Below, piece by piece: positions 43,583 through 53,300 of a DNA stretch of 64,000 nucleotides. The stretch is from G963665185 sp963665185 (lineage in GTDB: Bacteria > Desulfobacterota > Desulfovibrionia > Desulfovibrionales > Desulfovibrionaceae), in the NCBI GenBank assembly GCA_963665185.2, contig CAXXPO010000021.1, forward strand, positions 186,001-250,000, read 5' to 3'. The position numbers and the translations under genes are program-made. Below the pieces are notes generated by a model. That model did not search any database, was not told where the DNA came from, and saw only the letters and a program-made list of their open reading frames with translations. Position 1 is the first letter of the stretch. Each line of letters begins with the position of its first letter.

Positions 43583-44053
43583 GGTGCACGCTCTGGCGTG
43601 TCATGCCGGGGAAGGCGCGCCGGGTTTGCTAACCGTCCTGCCCATGGATGTTCCGGGACGTGCGAAACGCGGAGCACCAGGACTTTCAAGGACAGTTTTT
43701 ATTGCTTGGTTTAAATATAATAGAACTTTTTGACGGCACATGCCATGAAGAAATCTAATGTGGAAGAGTGCATCAAGTGAAGGTGCGGGGCTTTCATGGA
43801 AGAAGTGCAAGCGGAAACCGTTGGCGGCGGCCGTTGTTTTTTGCAGGTCGGGTTGAAGAGAAGCAGCGTAACAAGGAATATTGATGAAAGTACCCTCTAG
43901 TAAAACGAACGGTAAGCACATCAGGAAAGAATGGACTCGTGTGGGAAATGCGGGTATTTTTTACTTGGTTGCTCCTTCGCTTGTTGGGGGTCGGTGGAAC
44001 GGAGGCAGGCCGGAATGTCCAGGGGAGCCTGAACGTCGACGAGGAGGAGTGCT
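43583..44053. other. Intergenic region upstream of the receiver/CheD pair
   Basis: 471 bp between divergent genes. Frames on the minus strand here have no ribosome site or family signal. It must carry promoters for both directions; TATAAT at 43716-43721 lacks a matching -35. GAGGAGGAG before the GTG at 44054 is the ribosome site of the receiver gene. Confidence 0.4.
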
Positions 44054-44485
44054 GTGCTACGTTTTTTAATCGCAGATGACTGTAATTCTGTGCAGCAATA
44101 TTTGCAAACCATAATGAAGCGTTACGGAGACTGTACGCCGGCATGGAACGGGCAGGAAGCTGTTGCCCTGTTTGACAAGGCGATTGACGATGACAGACCC
44201 TTTGATGCTGTGCTTATGGACATCATGATGCCTGTGATGGATGGTTTGAGTGCTGTCTGCGCCATCCGTGATATTGAGCGGAAGCGTCTTGCTCCTCTGG
44301 GAAGAACTGTCAGAATCATTGTGGCTTCGTGTCTGAGTGACTCCAAGCATATGCTGGCTGCGCAATACGACTGTGGAGCGGATGCGTATCTCACCAAGCC
44401 GTTGGAGATTGACGCACTTATTGAAACACTCCGAAATTTGCAAGTAATCGAGAATAACGTAACCGATGAAGAGCATTGCATGTGA
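44054..44485 (+). CDS. Single-domain response regulator (CheY-like)
   Basis: 143-residue receiver with GTG start behind GAGGAGGAG. Canonical acidic pair IADD, phospho-acceptor Asp in AVLMDIMMPVMDG (about residue 56), conserved Ser in IIVASCLSD (where Thr is usual) and KP in DAYLTKPLE. No output domain. It overlaps cheD by 20 bp, so it probably works in the same chemotaxis or motility pathway. Confidence 0.92.
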   Translation: MLRFLIADDCNSVQQYLQTIMKRYGDCTPAWNGQEAVALFDKAIDDDRPFDAVLMDIMMPVMDGLSAVCAIRDIERKRLAPLGRTVRIIVASCLSDSKHMLAAQYDCGADAYLTKPLEIDALIETLRNLQVIENNVTDEEHCM

Positions 44486-44984
44486 ACTTAAAGCGCTTCC
44501 CGAAGCCTACCTCAAGGTAGGGGAAGGAGGACTTTACGAAATTCCCTGCGTGGTGAAAACCGTGCTGGGGAGTTGCGTCTCTGTTTGTTTCTTTTCTTCG
44601 GCCCACATGGTGGGAGGCATGTTTCATGCCCTGCTTCCTGGAACGGGAATGGCCGCCGCCGGAGTGTCCGTGGCGGAGAGGTATCGTTTTGTCGGTCCCG
44701 CCATCGAGTATCTTTGCAATGAAATGCTTAGTCGGGGCATCCGTCGGGACCAGATTGAAGCCAAGGTCTTTGGCGGGGCGGCAGTCATGCAGAGCGGTTT
44801 CAATGTCGGGCGGCGCAATGTGGAGGAAGCTTACAGTGTGCTGGAAAAGCTTCATCTGCGCGTGGTGGCTTCCAATGTGGGGGGGGAATTGGGGCGAAAG
44901 CTCCTGTTTCGCAGTGATACCGGAGAGGTTTTTCTCAAACGATTATCCAATCGTACCGCTTGCCGTAGTTGCGCCCAAGATTGA
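44466..44984 (+). CDS. cheD: CheD, chemoreceptor glutamine deamidase
   Basis: 172 residues. Catalytic triad parts are seen in VLGSCVSVCFF (Cys) and GGMFHALLP (His), followed by the conserved YVFVGPAIEYL-like region and AKVFGGAAVMQ, then NVGRRNVEEAYSVLE. CheD deamidates receptor glutamines and, in many species, binds CheC/CheY-P for adaptation. Only CheD and a CheY-like protein occur here; no CheC is seen. The overlap with the receiver gene suggests translational coupling. Confidence 0.94.
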   Translation: MKSIACELKALPEAYLKVGEGGLYEIPCVVKTVLGSCVSVCFFSSAHMVGGMFHALLPGTGMAAAGVSVAERYRFVGPAIEYLCNEMLSRGIRRDQIEAKVFGGAAVMQSGFNVGRRNVEEAYSVLEKLHLRVVASNVGGELGRKLLFRSDTGEVFLKRLSNRTACRSCAQD

Positions 44985-45519
44985 TTTCTATTTCCTGTCT
45001 GTTTTCTTTATCCCGGCTTTTCTCCCAAAAATTCCAGATGGTTCGGTGCATCAGTACAAAGGATGCTGCGGAGCCTTCCATTGAAAAATTGTTTTTTCGA
45101 TGTGGCTGGTATGGCACGGTTTTTTGCCCCCAGAACCATAAGCTTGGCTGTTTTTAATGAGTGGATACCTTTATGGGGATCCTGCTTGCGCAGCAAGGAG
45201 GCGTGTGGATGTCCCTTGGCGAATGACGTGTAATTTGCGTTATCTTTCCAATTTTATTGACGTAAAACATGTATGTCATTTACAATTTTCATTGTTCAAA
45301 CAACCAGTCCGGAGTTGACGCATTCTCTGCCTGCATACCGTGCTTTTCGACTCGTGCCTATGGGAGAAGTTCAAATGCGCTCCGGCATTCCAGCAAGGTG
45401 GGGACGAAGTGTTCTGAAAATGAAATGAGAAGGTTCAAATGCTTTTTCAAGAACACCATCCGGGACTGTATTATATGCCCGTCCTTGCGCAAATTTCTAT
45501 GCAAATGAGCGGGGAACCC
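44985..45519. other. Intergenic region upstream of the TetR-family gene
   Basis: 535 bp. Short frames show no ribosome sites or families. Near 45255-45276 TGAC and GTCA flank ACATGT, a possible but imperfect operator. No terminator was found after cheD. Confidence 0.4.
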
Positions 45520-46110
45520 ATGAACAAGCCCAGCAGCAAAGATGTTATTTTGGCAACGGCCCGGGCGCTTTTCGGAGAACATGGATACACGAGCACCACA
45601 TTTAAGAAGATAGCAGAAAGTTCCGGTCTGGCTTTGGGGTTGATCACGCACTATTTTGGAAGCAAGGAAAATCTTTTTGTCCAATCCAGCCTAAGCATTC
45701 TGGATAATCTGCAGGAAGAGATCATGAAGGGAACATCTGCTGCGGACAGCGGTTTGGCTGCGGTTGAATCTTTTGCTGCGGTGTATCTTGATTTTGCCCG
45801 GACCAGACGGAATGATTTCATGATTCTGGTGAGTTGTTCTCCCTATAGCGATCTGAAGAACGATATTGCCAAAGACGACATCGTTCAGGTCTTCGAGCGG
45901 ATGGTGGTCCTGCTCCGAAGATACATCGAGCGTGGGCAGAACGACGGCAGCATCGTACGCGATGACCCTGAACAACTTGCGAATGCCGTGTTTGCCACCC
46001 TGGTGGGCAGCGTGCGTACCCTCATGCTGTCCCCGTATTGTCCGGCGGGGTTTTATGAGGCTTCACTTCGTTATATCCGGAGGGCCTTGCGTACAGGATC
46101 TGGTGTATGA
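45520..46110 (+). CDS. TetR/AcrR-family transcriptional regulator
   Basis: 196 residues from the ATG at 45520 (in-frame ATGs up to 45439 lie upstream). The N-terminal HTH is typical: KDVILATARALFGEHGYTSTTFKKIAESSGLALGLITHYFGSKENLF. The C-terminal ligand domain is helical with no recognisable inducer pocket. No divergent or downstream exporter or target gene is adjacent (the next gene is convergent), so its regulon cannot be guessed from position. Confidence 0.92.
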   Translation: MNKPSSKDVILATARALFGEHGYTSTTFKKIAESSGLALGLITHYFGSKENLFVQSSLSILDNLQEEIMKGTSAADSGLAAVESFAAVYLDFARTRRNDFMILVSCSPYSDLKNDIAKDDIVQVFERMVVLLRRYIERGQNDGSIVRDDPEQLANAVFATLVGSVRTLMLSPYCPAGFYEASLRYIRRALRTGSGV

Positions 46111-46154
46111 TCGGTGTTGCCAGCCCCCAGATGCGGCTTTGGTCGGGCTGGATT

Positions 46155-47921
46155 TCAGGAGCCGTTGGCTTTTGAGCCGACACCGAATTTCAGGAGCAAT
46201 TCTGCCAGCTTGGCCTTGGAATTGGTTGTTGTTTTTTGTATGGCGTCCAGGTTCAGCAGTATCAGGAATTCCACTCGCATGTCCGCGTTTTCAAACAGTT
46301 TTAAAATGCGCAGGGCAAGTCCTTCATCTGTCTGGAGAACGTCCAGCAGCTGTCTTATGTCGTTCAGGGTACGGGCCTTGAACAGCAGCATGGCGGGATA
46401 CGCCGGGTCTGGACAGAAAATTTTATTTTTCTTGATCTTGGTCAGGCCATGCTCCTGCAATGCGGATATTTTATCCGCCTCGACGCGCCGGCTTCTGACC
46501 GTACGCAACGCAACCCGCCCTCCTTCGCCTTCCATCAGCATCTGCAACCGGTTGGCGGTTTCCGTTTCATATACATAATACAATGTTCTGCGGAGGGATT
46601 CGACATCCAGAATGGAGAGTCGTTTCCGGGCTGCCTCACGCTGGGATACGCTGAGGTTGCCCAGTGCCAGTTGGAAATCCTCCCGTACCGTATCGAACGA
46701 AAGGGCTGCTCCCACGGCCAGAGCCAAGGCTTGTTCCTTAACGAATATTCTTTTCGCTTCTTCCATGTCCGACAGGTGGGGAGCGTTGCCGTTTTCCGCA
46801 GGAGGTCGAATGATGTCGCTGATTTCCTCGCTGATAGGGTCCAGACAGACCAGCAAGGCAATGAAGTTCAGGATTTCCGGCGTGCATCCTTTCAGCAGAT
46901 TGTCGCGTACCAGAAGCAGGAGCTCAAGCACGTTGCGTTGGCGAATCCGACACTGCATGTCGCTGCTCAGGGTTTCCACGTTGGCTTGGACCCTGGTTTT
47001 TTGGATGGGTTTTGTTTTTGGACAGAGATCGGAGAGGACATCATCCAAAGGCAGGTGAATGACTACGTTGGCTCCATCACGCGTCATTTGTTTTTCGGTG
47101 CTGTGCAGTGTCGCCTTTACCCGCTGATCAATGTATTTTGAACAAAAAACATTGTATAATTCTTTCCAGTAAGGTGATCCAAGTTCAAAATCTTTTGTTA
47201 TTCTTTCTACTTTTTCAACAACATCTTCTCCAAAGAGAATTATTAAAACCTCTTCCATATTGTCATGTACGAGGGAAGACGCATATACTGTTCCTTGAAC
47301 ATATTTCAGTATTAATGTCTCTGCATTTACAATTTCACTTTTAAAAATATCCTTTTCTTTCGTGTCATCAATTTTTCCGTATTGGCTTAAGGCATGAACA
47401 AACGATGAATTGTATTTTTTTACGAGATCATGGGCAGGATGGCTTGCCGCACGAAAGCAGAGCATGTTTATGATTCCGTGCTGCTGGCTTTCCAAAAGAG
47501 GATATTCATTGATTCTGGAATGATTTACGCTGATGAGTTCCAGAAGCATGTCCCGCTCCAGAACTTCCCGCAGAGCACTGCGTTCTTTTAGGTCAGTAAG
47601 TCTTGCCAGGTATTTGGCGATTCTTTCTTCCGGTGAAGGTTGTTTTTCTGCGTTCATCAGGTAGGGAACTCCCAAAAGCGTCTGCAAAGCGTTTAGGCCA
47701 CATTCGGTCTGCGCAAAATGGATAGCATAAGTCTGGAACCTAACCAATGTTCGGACAAATGTTAAGCAATACGTATAGTCCAGGAGGAAGTTGGTATGCT
47801 GCTCCCCTGGCATGTCTTTGAGGATTCGACGTGGATTTTCTGTTATGAATGAAGGCGTCTCACATCCGGTTGCGACATTGTGGCCGGCGAGATGGGGCGT
47901 ATCTGGTTTCGAAGCATTCAT
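46155..47921 (-). CDS. Large protein of unknown function (588 aa)
   Basis: Start at 47921 (MNASKPDTPH) with AAAGAGG at eight bases. No signal, membrane helix or family motif is seen; the protein is mostly helical and soluble. Distinct stretches include an N-terminal block (TYCLTFVRTLVRFQTYAIHFAQTECGLNALQ), a central variable AT-richer region (about 47130-47450, with many isoleucine/lysine codons) and a C-terminal lysine/leucine-rich helix (LNDIRQLLDVLQTDEGLALRILKLFENADMRVEFL). The codon use of the central part differs from its flanks. I do not recognise it; it converges on the TetR gene and is divergent from the MEMO1 gene. Confidence 0.7.
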   Translation of the reverse strand: MNASKPDTPHLAGHNVATGCETPSFITENPRRILKDMPGEQHTNFLLDYTYCLTFVRTLVRFQTYAIHFAQTECGLNALQTLLGVPYLMNAEKQPSPEERIAKYLARLTDLKERSALREVLERDMLLELISVNHSRINEYPLLESQQHGIINMLCFRAASHPAHDLVKKYNSSFVHALSQYGKIDDTKEKDIFKSEIVNAETLILKYVQGTVYASSLVHDNMEEVLIILFGEDVVEKVERITKDFELGSPYWKELYNVFCSKYIDQRVKATLHSTEKQMTRDGANVVIHLPLDDVLSDLCPKTKPIQKTRVQANVETLSSDMQCRIRQRNVLELLLLVRDNLLKGCTPEILNFIALLVCLDPISEEISDIIRPPAENGNAPHLSDMEEAKRIFVKEQALALAVGAALSFDTVREDFQLALGNLSVSQREAARKRLSILDVESLRRTLYYVYETETANRLQMLMEGEGGRVALRTVRSRRVEADKISALQEHGLTKIKKNKIFCPDPAYPAMLLFKARTLNDIRQLLDVLQTDEGLALRILKLFENADMRVEFLILLNLDAIQKTTTNSKAKLAELLLKFGVGSKANGS

Positions 47922-48034
47922 TGTATGCCTCTTTGTTTGGATTTTCGTATCGAAAGGAGTAAAAGGCTTTGAAGGGGAACAGCTGGTGAAAATCATTGAG
48001 TGTTTTCTTTTCCCTCATAACAAAAGGAGCATGC

Positions 48035-48841
48035 ATGCAACGTAAGCCGATTGTTGCGGGACAGTTTTATCCTGGTGATGTGGATGCGCTGCTTTCCACT
48101 GTCGGTACTTTTCTGTCCGTTACGGCGAGGGATCGTGAGCGCACGTTGGTGGCCATGGCGCCGCATGCCGGATATCCGTACTCCGGGGCTGTCGCAGGCG
48201 CTGCCCTGGGGCAGGCCAATCTGTCCAAGAGGTGTGTTCTCCTGGGGCCGAACCATACGGGAGCGGGGGCTGCCTTGGCGGTCTGGCCTTCAGGGACATG
48301 GCTTGTTCCTGGCGGCGGGTTGCGGGTGGATGCGGAACTGGCCGCCAGGATCCTGGAGACTGTTCCGGGAGCGGAGGCGGATACGCTGGCCCATCTCAGG
48401 GAGCATTCACTTGAGGTCCTTTGTCCGTTTCTTATGGCGTTGGACCGTACTATCTCCATTGTTCCGGTGAGTGTCGCCCTGCGAAGTGCCGAGGCCCTGT
48501 ACGCTGCAGGCCGGGAATTGGGCCGTCTGCTGGCGCGGGAGGCCGCGCCGGTAAGTATCGTCGTAAGTTCGGATATGAGCCATTATGTGTCTGCGGATAC
48601 GGCGCGAAGACAGGATGGACTGGCATTGGCACGCATCGAGGCCCTGGATGGACCGGGCCTTTTGGAAACAGTGGTGCGGCAGGGGATAAGCATGTGCGGA
48701 GTCCTTCCCATGGCGATGGGACTTGTGGCGGCGAAAGAAATGGGAGCGACTCGAGCCAGGATTACAGGATATGCCACATCCGGCGATACGACCGGAGACC
48801 TTTCGAGCGTTGTGGGATATGCGGGAGCCATAGTCAGTTGA
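48035..48841 (+). CDS. MEMO1/AmmeMemoRadiSam B family protein
   Basis: 268 residues; ATG at 48035 behind AAAGGAG. Family residues are kept: RKPIVAGQFYPGD, APHAGYPYSGAVAG (His), LLGPNHTG (His), VVSSDMSHY (Ser-Asp-x-Ser-His) and MCGVLPMAM (Cys), which together make the metal/nonhaem site of MEMO proteins. MEMO1 domains are related to extradiol dioxygenases; bacterial members sit next to AMMECR1 and radical SAM genes, but neither is present here. Function unknown. Confidence 0.92.
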   Translation: MQRKPIVAGQFYPGDVDALLSTVGTFLSVTARDRERTLVAMAPHAGYPYSGAVAGAALGQANLSKRCVLLGPNHTGAGAALAVWPSGTWLVPGGGLRVDAELAARILETVPGAEADTLAHLREHSLEVLCPFLMALDRTISIVPVSVALRSAEALYAAGRELGRLLAREAAPVSIVVSSDMSHYVSADTARRQDGLALARIEALDGPGLLETVVRQGISMCGVLPMAMGLVAAKEMGATRARITGYATSGDTTGDLSSVVGYAGAIVS

Positions 48842-48922
48842 GGGGAGGGGAAACAGGTTTTTTTTGAAAGCGGTTTCCATTTTAGGTTGACAAGATGGTT
48901 AAGTATATTTATCAATGACGGC

Positions 48923-49393
48923 ATGGAAGACAAAAACGAACTGGTACAAGGGGTTTTGAAAAGCCTCCGGCGGATCATTGACAAACATATTCAGATAGAC
49001 GAACTGCCTTTGCCCTTTGCCGAAGGGGTTGTTCTTACGCCTCGGGAAAGCAGGGCGGTTGATTTGATCGGATCGCGCGAGCATATAAACGTGACAGAAG
49101 TGGGGACGCACTTCGGCTTTACCAAAAGTGCCGCCTCGCAGCTCGTGACCCGCCTGGTCAAACGGGGGCTGGTTGTCAAAAGGCTCTCCGCCCACAGCAA
49201 CAAGGAGTTCCAGCTTCTTCTTACGGACGAAGGGATTCGGGCGCGGCATGCCTATCAGGCCTTTCATGCCGCCCATGTTGCCGACCTGAGCCAGCGGCTG
49301 GGCGCTTTTTCCGTGCAGCAGGTGGCGACCGCGGGTGTTCTGCTGGAAGTTGTCGAAAGCATTGTGGATGCGCGACTGAAGTCGATCAAGTAA
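48923..49393 (+). CDS. MarR-family transcriptional regulator
   Basis: 156 residues. Winged-helix core: TPRESRAVDLIGSREHINVTEVGTHFGFTKSAASQLVTRLVKRGLVVKRLSAHSNKEFQLLLTDEG. The start at 48923 (MEDKNELV) is preferred over an upstream TTG at 48887. It directly precedes the FmdE-like gene; the palindrome at 49407-49429 between them is its likely operator, and GTTAAG at 48898 upstream of its own start may be a half-site for autoregulation. Confidence 0.92.
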   Translation: MEDKNELVQGVLKSLRRIIDKHIQIDELPLPFAEGVVLTPRESRAVDLIGSREHINVTEVGTHFGFTKSAASQLVTRLVKRGLVVKRLSAHSNKEFQLLLTDEGIRARHAYQAFHAAHVADLSQRLGAFSVQQVATAGVLLEVVESIVDARLKSIK

Positions 49394-49406
49394 TTTTTTT
49401 TGTTCT

Positions 49407-49429
49407 AATAGTTAAGCTAATTAACTATT
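49407..49429. promoter_or_regulatory. Probable MarR operator
   Basis: AATAGTTAA, five bases, TTAACTATT is a perfect 9-bp inverted repeat. It lies 14 bp after the marR-type stop and 17 bp before the FmdE-like start, overlapping any promoter there. Confidence 0.75.
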
Positions 49430-49446
49430 TAACCGCAGGAGATGCG

Positions 49447-50244
49447 ATGAACCAGAGCGAAGCCGGTTTTTCCCCTCGCCTGAACGAGCAGTGGAGCAAC
49501 GATGGTTGCGATGCTTCCGGCAGTCTTGTCCGTCCCCGGCCGCGTCAGTTTTTCAGTGCGGCCATCGGTCAGGGCGATGTGCGTGGCTGTATGGAGCGGG
49601 CCGTGGAAATCCATGGACACTATTGCCCTGGAATTGCCTTGGGAACCATGGCCTCGGTGTATGGATTGCGGCAGCCGGAACTTGCTGGTGAAGTGTCCGA
49701 GGGGATGGAGGATCTGATGGCCATAGTGGAGACAAACGCCTGTTTCGCAGATGGCGTCCAGGTTGTTTCCGGCTGCACCCTCGGCAACAACGCCCTTGTG
49801 TACAGGGATTTCGGACGCACGGCTGCCACCTTCACCATCCGGGGGTTGGGCGTGGGCATACGGGTGGCTGCCAGGCCGAATTTTCAGGAGATCATCAACC
49901 AGAGTGTTCCCGATTTTTTCCCACTCTTGGAAATTGTCATCATGCGGCGTGCGGGGACTGCGGACCAGGAAGCCGAATTCAAGTTTCGCGGGCGTGAAGC
50001 CGCATATTCCCTTGTGGGGAGGGATTTTGACGAGCTTTTCACGTTGACGCGCGTGGATCCGATTCTGCCGGATTACGCCCCGATAGTGCATTCGTCCATC
50101 TGTCCTGTTTGCGGGGAGTCGGTGATGGGCACGAAGATGGTCATGGAGGGCGAGAAGAAGGGGATGTGCCGCAGTTGCGCTGCGGAGGCGTACTGGCAAG
50201 TCGAAGGGCAGGGAATTGTTTCAAAATGCGGGCGATGTATGTAG
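49447..50244 (+). CDS. FmdE-like zinc protein
   Basis: 265 residues, CAGGAG ribosome site. N-terminal FmdE domain with HGHYCPGIALGTMASVYGL, ETNACFADGVQVVSGCTLGNNAL; a C-terminal treble-clef/zinc ribbon has CPVCGE, CRSCA and CGRCM. FmdE of methanogens lies beside molybdenum formylmethanofuran dehydrogenase but is not a subunit; bacterial FmdE-like proteins are of unknown role, possibly molybdenum/tungsten or one-carbon linked. Between MarR and the activase, downstream of a palindromic operator. Confidence 0.9.
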   Translation: MNQSEAGFSPRLNEQWSNDGCDASGSLVRPRPRQFFSAAIGQGDVRGCMERAVEIHGHYCPGIALGTMASVYGLRQPELAGEVSEGMEDLMAIVETNACFADGVQVVSGCTLGNNALVYRDFGRTAATFTIRGLGVGIRVAARPNFQEIINQSVPDFFPLLEIVIMRRAGTADQEAEFKFRGREAAYSLVGRDFDELFTLTRVDPILPDYAPIVHSSICPVCGESVMGTKMVMEGEKKGMCRSCAAEAYWQVEGQGIVSKCGRCM

Positions 50245-50375
50245 TCCCGCCCGTGGTTTGCCCCGTGGGCGTCCGTCAGGAACGACGGACCGGAATAATC
50301 TGATGAAGGGCGGCGCGGCTGACACGGGTGTTGTCCGGGCGGGACTTATTTTACCTGCAACAACTGGAGATTCAT

Positions 50376-53300
50376 ATGTACAGCCTTGGAATCGACGTGG
50401 GTTATTCATCCGTCAAGGTAGTTGTCCTCAATGCCTCTGGTGAAAATGAATATCAAAATTACATGCTCCACACGGGGCGCATCCGGGAATGCCTTAAACT
50501 GGTTCTCCAGGATCTGGGCGGCCACCTGGATTTTCGCGAGGTGGTCTATGGTGCGTTGACCGGCAGCGGGGCGAAGCTTCTGGCCGAAAAGAGCGAGGCT
50601 GCTTTTATCAATGAAGTGACCTGCCTGGTGGAAGGTTGCCTCCATGCGGATGGGCGGGTGCGCTCCATTATTGAAATCGGCGGGCAGAGTGCCAAATACA
50701 TCACGGACTTTGATGTCAACGACAAAAGCCGCATCAAAATTTCCATGAATCCCAACTGCTCGGCAGGGACCGGATCTTTTCTGGAGGAACAGGTTTCCCG
50801 CCTGAACTTGAAGATCGAGGAGTATTCCGAGTACGCGGGTCGGGCTGCTTCGAGGCCGCGAATTGCCGGGCGGTGCAGCGTTTTCGCCAAGACGGACATC
50901 ACGCATCACCAGCAGGAAGGGGTCCCGGTCGAAGACATTCTCCTGGGGCTGGCCTATTCGGTGGTGACAAACTACCGAAGTGCGGTCATGCGCAGCCTGC
51001 CGCGCCACAAACCCATGATGTTCGTCGGCGGCGTGGCGCATAACCAGGCTATCCGCAAGGCGGTCATGGACGTGCTCAAGCTTGGAGAGGGCGACCTCAT
51101 TGTCCCGGACGACTTCGACATCCTCAGCGCACAGGGCGCGGCACTTATCGCCCGTAAGGAAGGGCGCAGGATGGATGTCCGGGCCATCCTGGAAAACATT
51201 GATCAGGCCCGTGAGATGCACGAATTGGACGAGGTCCGCCTGCCGCGTCTGTTGGCACAGGGCAACGGGGACAGTCTGGACAAGCATGCATGCCTCTCTC
51301 CCAAGGGAAAGGCAGTGGGGCCCTGCTTTCTAGGCGTGGATGTCGGATCCACCAGCACCAATCTCGTGCTCATGGACGAAGCCGGGAAGATTGTCGGCTT
51401 CCGGTATCTGCGTACCCTGGGGCGTCCGTTGCAGGCGGTTGGCGAAGGCCTGCGCCAGTTGAGGGAGGAGCACGGGGACGTGAAGATTGCCGGAGTCTGC
51501 ACCACGGGCTCGGGGCGGTATATGATCGGACGGCGCATCGGGGCCGATGCGGTACGGGATGAAATCACGGCCCAGGCCAAGGCCGCAGTGACCCTGGACC
51601 CGGAAGTGGACACCATTTTTGAGATCGGGGGGCAGGATTCCAAATTCATCAGCATTGATGACGGCGTGGTGGTGGATTTCCAGATGAACAAGATCTGCGC
51701 CGCCGGAACAGGATCTTTCTTGGAGGAGCAGGCCAAGAAGTTGAATGTGTCCATCGACGACTTCGGCCCTATGGCCTTGGACAGCCCCAGACCCATCAAC
51801 CTGGGCGAACGCTGCACCGTGTTCATCGAGTCCAGCATGGCAGCCCATCTTGCCCGGGGTGCGGCCATAGACGATATTATCTCAGGGTTGTGCTATTCCA
51901 TTGTCAAAAACTATCTGAACCGGGTCGTAGGACACAAGCGCATCGGCAATAAGATATTCTTCCAGGGTGGAGTTGCCTACAACCAGGGCGTCATCAACGC
52001 GTTCCGGGAGCTGACAGGCAAGGATATCCAGGTGCCGCCATATTTCAGTGTGACCGGGGCATATGGTGCAGCGCTTCTTGCAGCCGAGGAAATGCAGGCG
52101 AAGGGTCTTGAACGTTCGGCATTCAAAGGATTCGACATCCGGGACAAGGAGGAAGCTTCCGACAGGAGGGAAGATGCAGAGGCGTCTCTGGCTGGCGGAT
52201 CGGTCCCATCCGTTTCCGAAAGCTTTGACGCCAAGACCGCCGCACTTATTTTCAAAGGCTACGATGGTAGCGTGAATCCGGACCGGAAGACCATCGGCAT
52301 GCCCAGGGCATTGTTCACCTACGGCATGTATCCAATGTTCCGAGCGTTCTTCGATGCGTTGGGGTTCAACGTACTGCTGTCCGGCGCGACCAACGAGGAA
52401 ACGATTCGTCTGTGCCAGGAATATTCCCTGGACGAGACCTGCTATCCGGTCAAATTGATCAACGGGCATGTGGCTGAACTGGTGAACAGGAAAGTGGACT
52501 ATATTTTCTTTCCCGACATGTACACGGTGCTGCATCCAGGGTCGGAAGCGCGTCAGGATTATGGGTGCGCGTACATGCAACTGGCCTTCAAGCTGGTCAA
52601 CCAGGCCATGGATCTGGAGAGCAAGGGCATTCAGCTTCTCGCACCGACCATTGCCTTCAGCTTGGGCAAGGAATTCGTGCAACGCGGATTCATAGAGATG
52701 GGACGGAGGCTGGGGAAAACTTCGGAAGAAGCAACGCATGCTCTGCAATGCGGCATGAAGGCCTATCAGGCGTTCGAGGCCCGATTGAAGAAAAATGCTC
52801 AGGAGGTGGCCCGGCAGATCGACCCCGACAAAAAAACCTTTGTCCTCATCTCCAAGATATACGGCGTGGCCGATCCTGTCCTGAATCTGGGGATTCCGGC
52901 CAAGCTGAATCAGATGGGGCATCAGGTCCTTCCGTTCTTCAGTCTGCCCGAGGTGGAGCTGAGCAAGCAGCATCCCAACATGTTCTGGCCCTTTGGACAG
53001 CACATTCTGGAGACCGCCCGGCTGGTCAAGGAGCATCCCAACCTGTACGCCGTCTTCCTGACCCACCACGGATGCGGGCCGGATACAGTTTTTAGTCATT
53101 ATTTCAAGGAGATAATGGATGGAAAGCCGTACCTCAACATCGAAGTGGACGAGCATTCCTCCGGTGTGGGCGTCATCACCAGGGTGGAGGCGTTCCTCAA
53201 CAGCCTTTCCAAAATACCCGACGTCCGGGCCAAGGACATGAAGGCGTATTGCCGGACAGTGGACGAAAGCGCGGTTCCTGTGAACCTGCATACCGGGCTG

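Noticed and set aside
43601..43921. A 106-residue minus-strand frame before the receiver gene
   Set aside because: No family signal or ribosome site; composition is not coding-like.
45269..45508. A 79-residue plus-strand frame ahead of the TetR gene
   Set aside because: Cysteine-rich by chance, no ribosome site, in an AT-rich gap.
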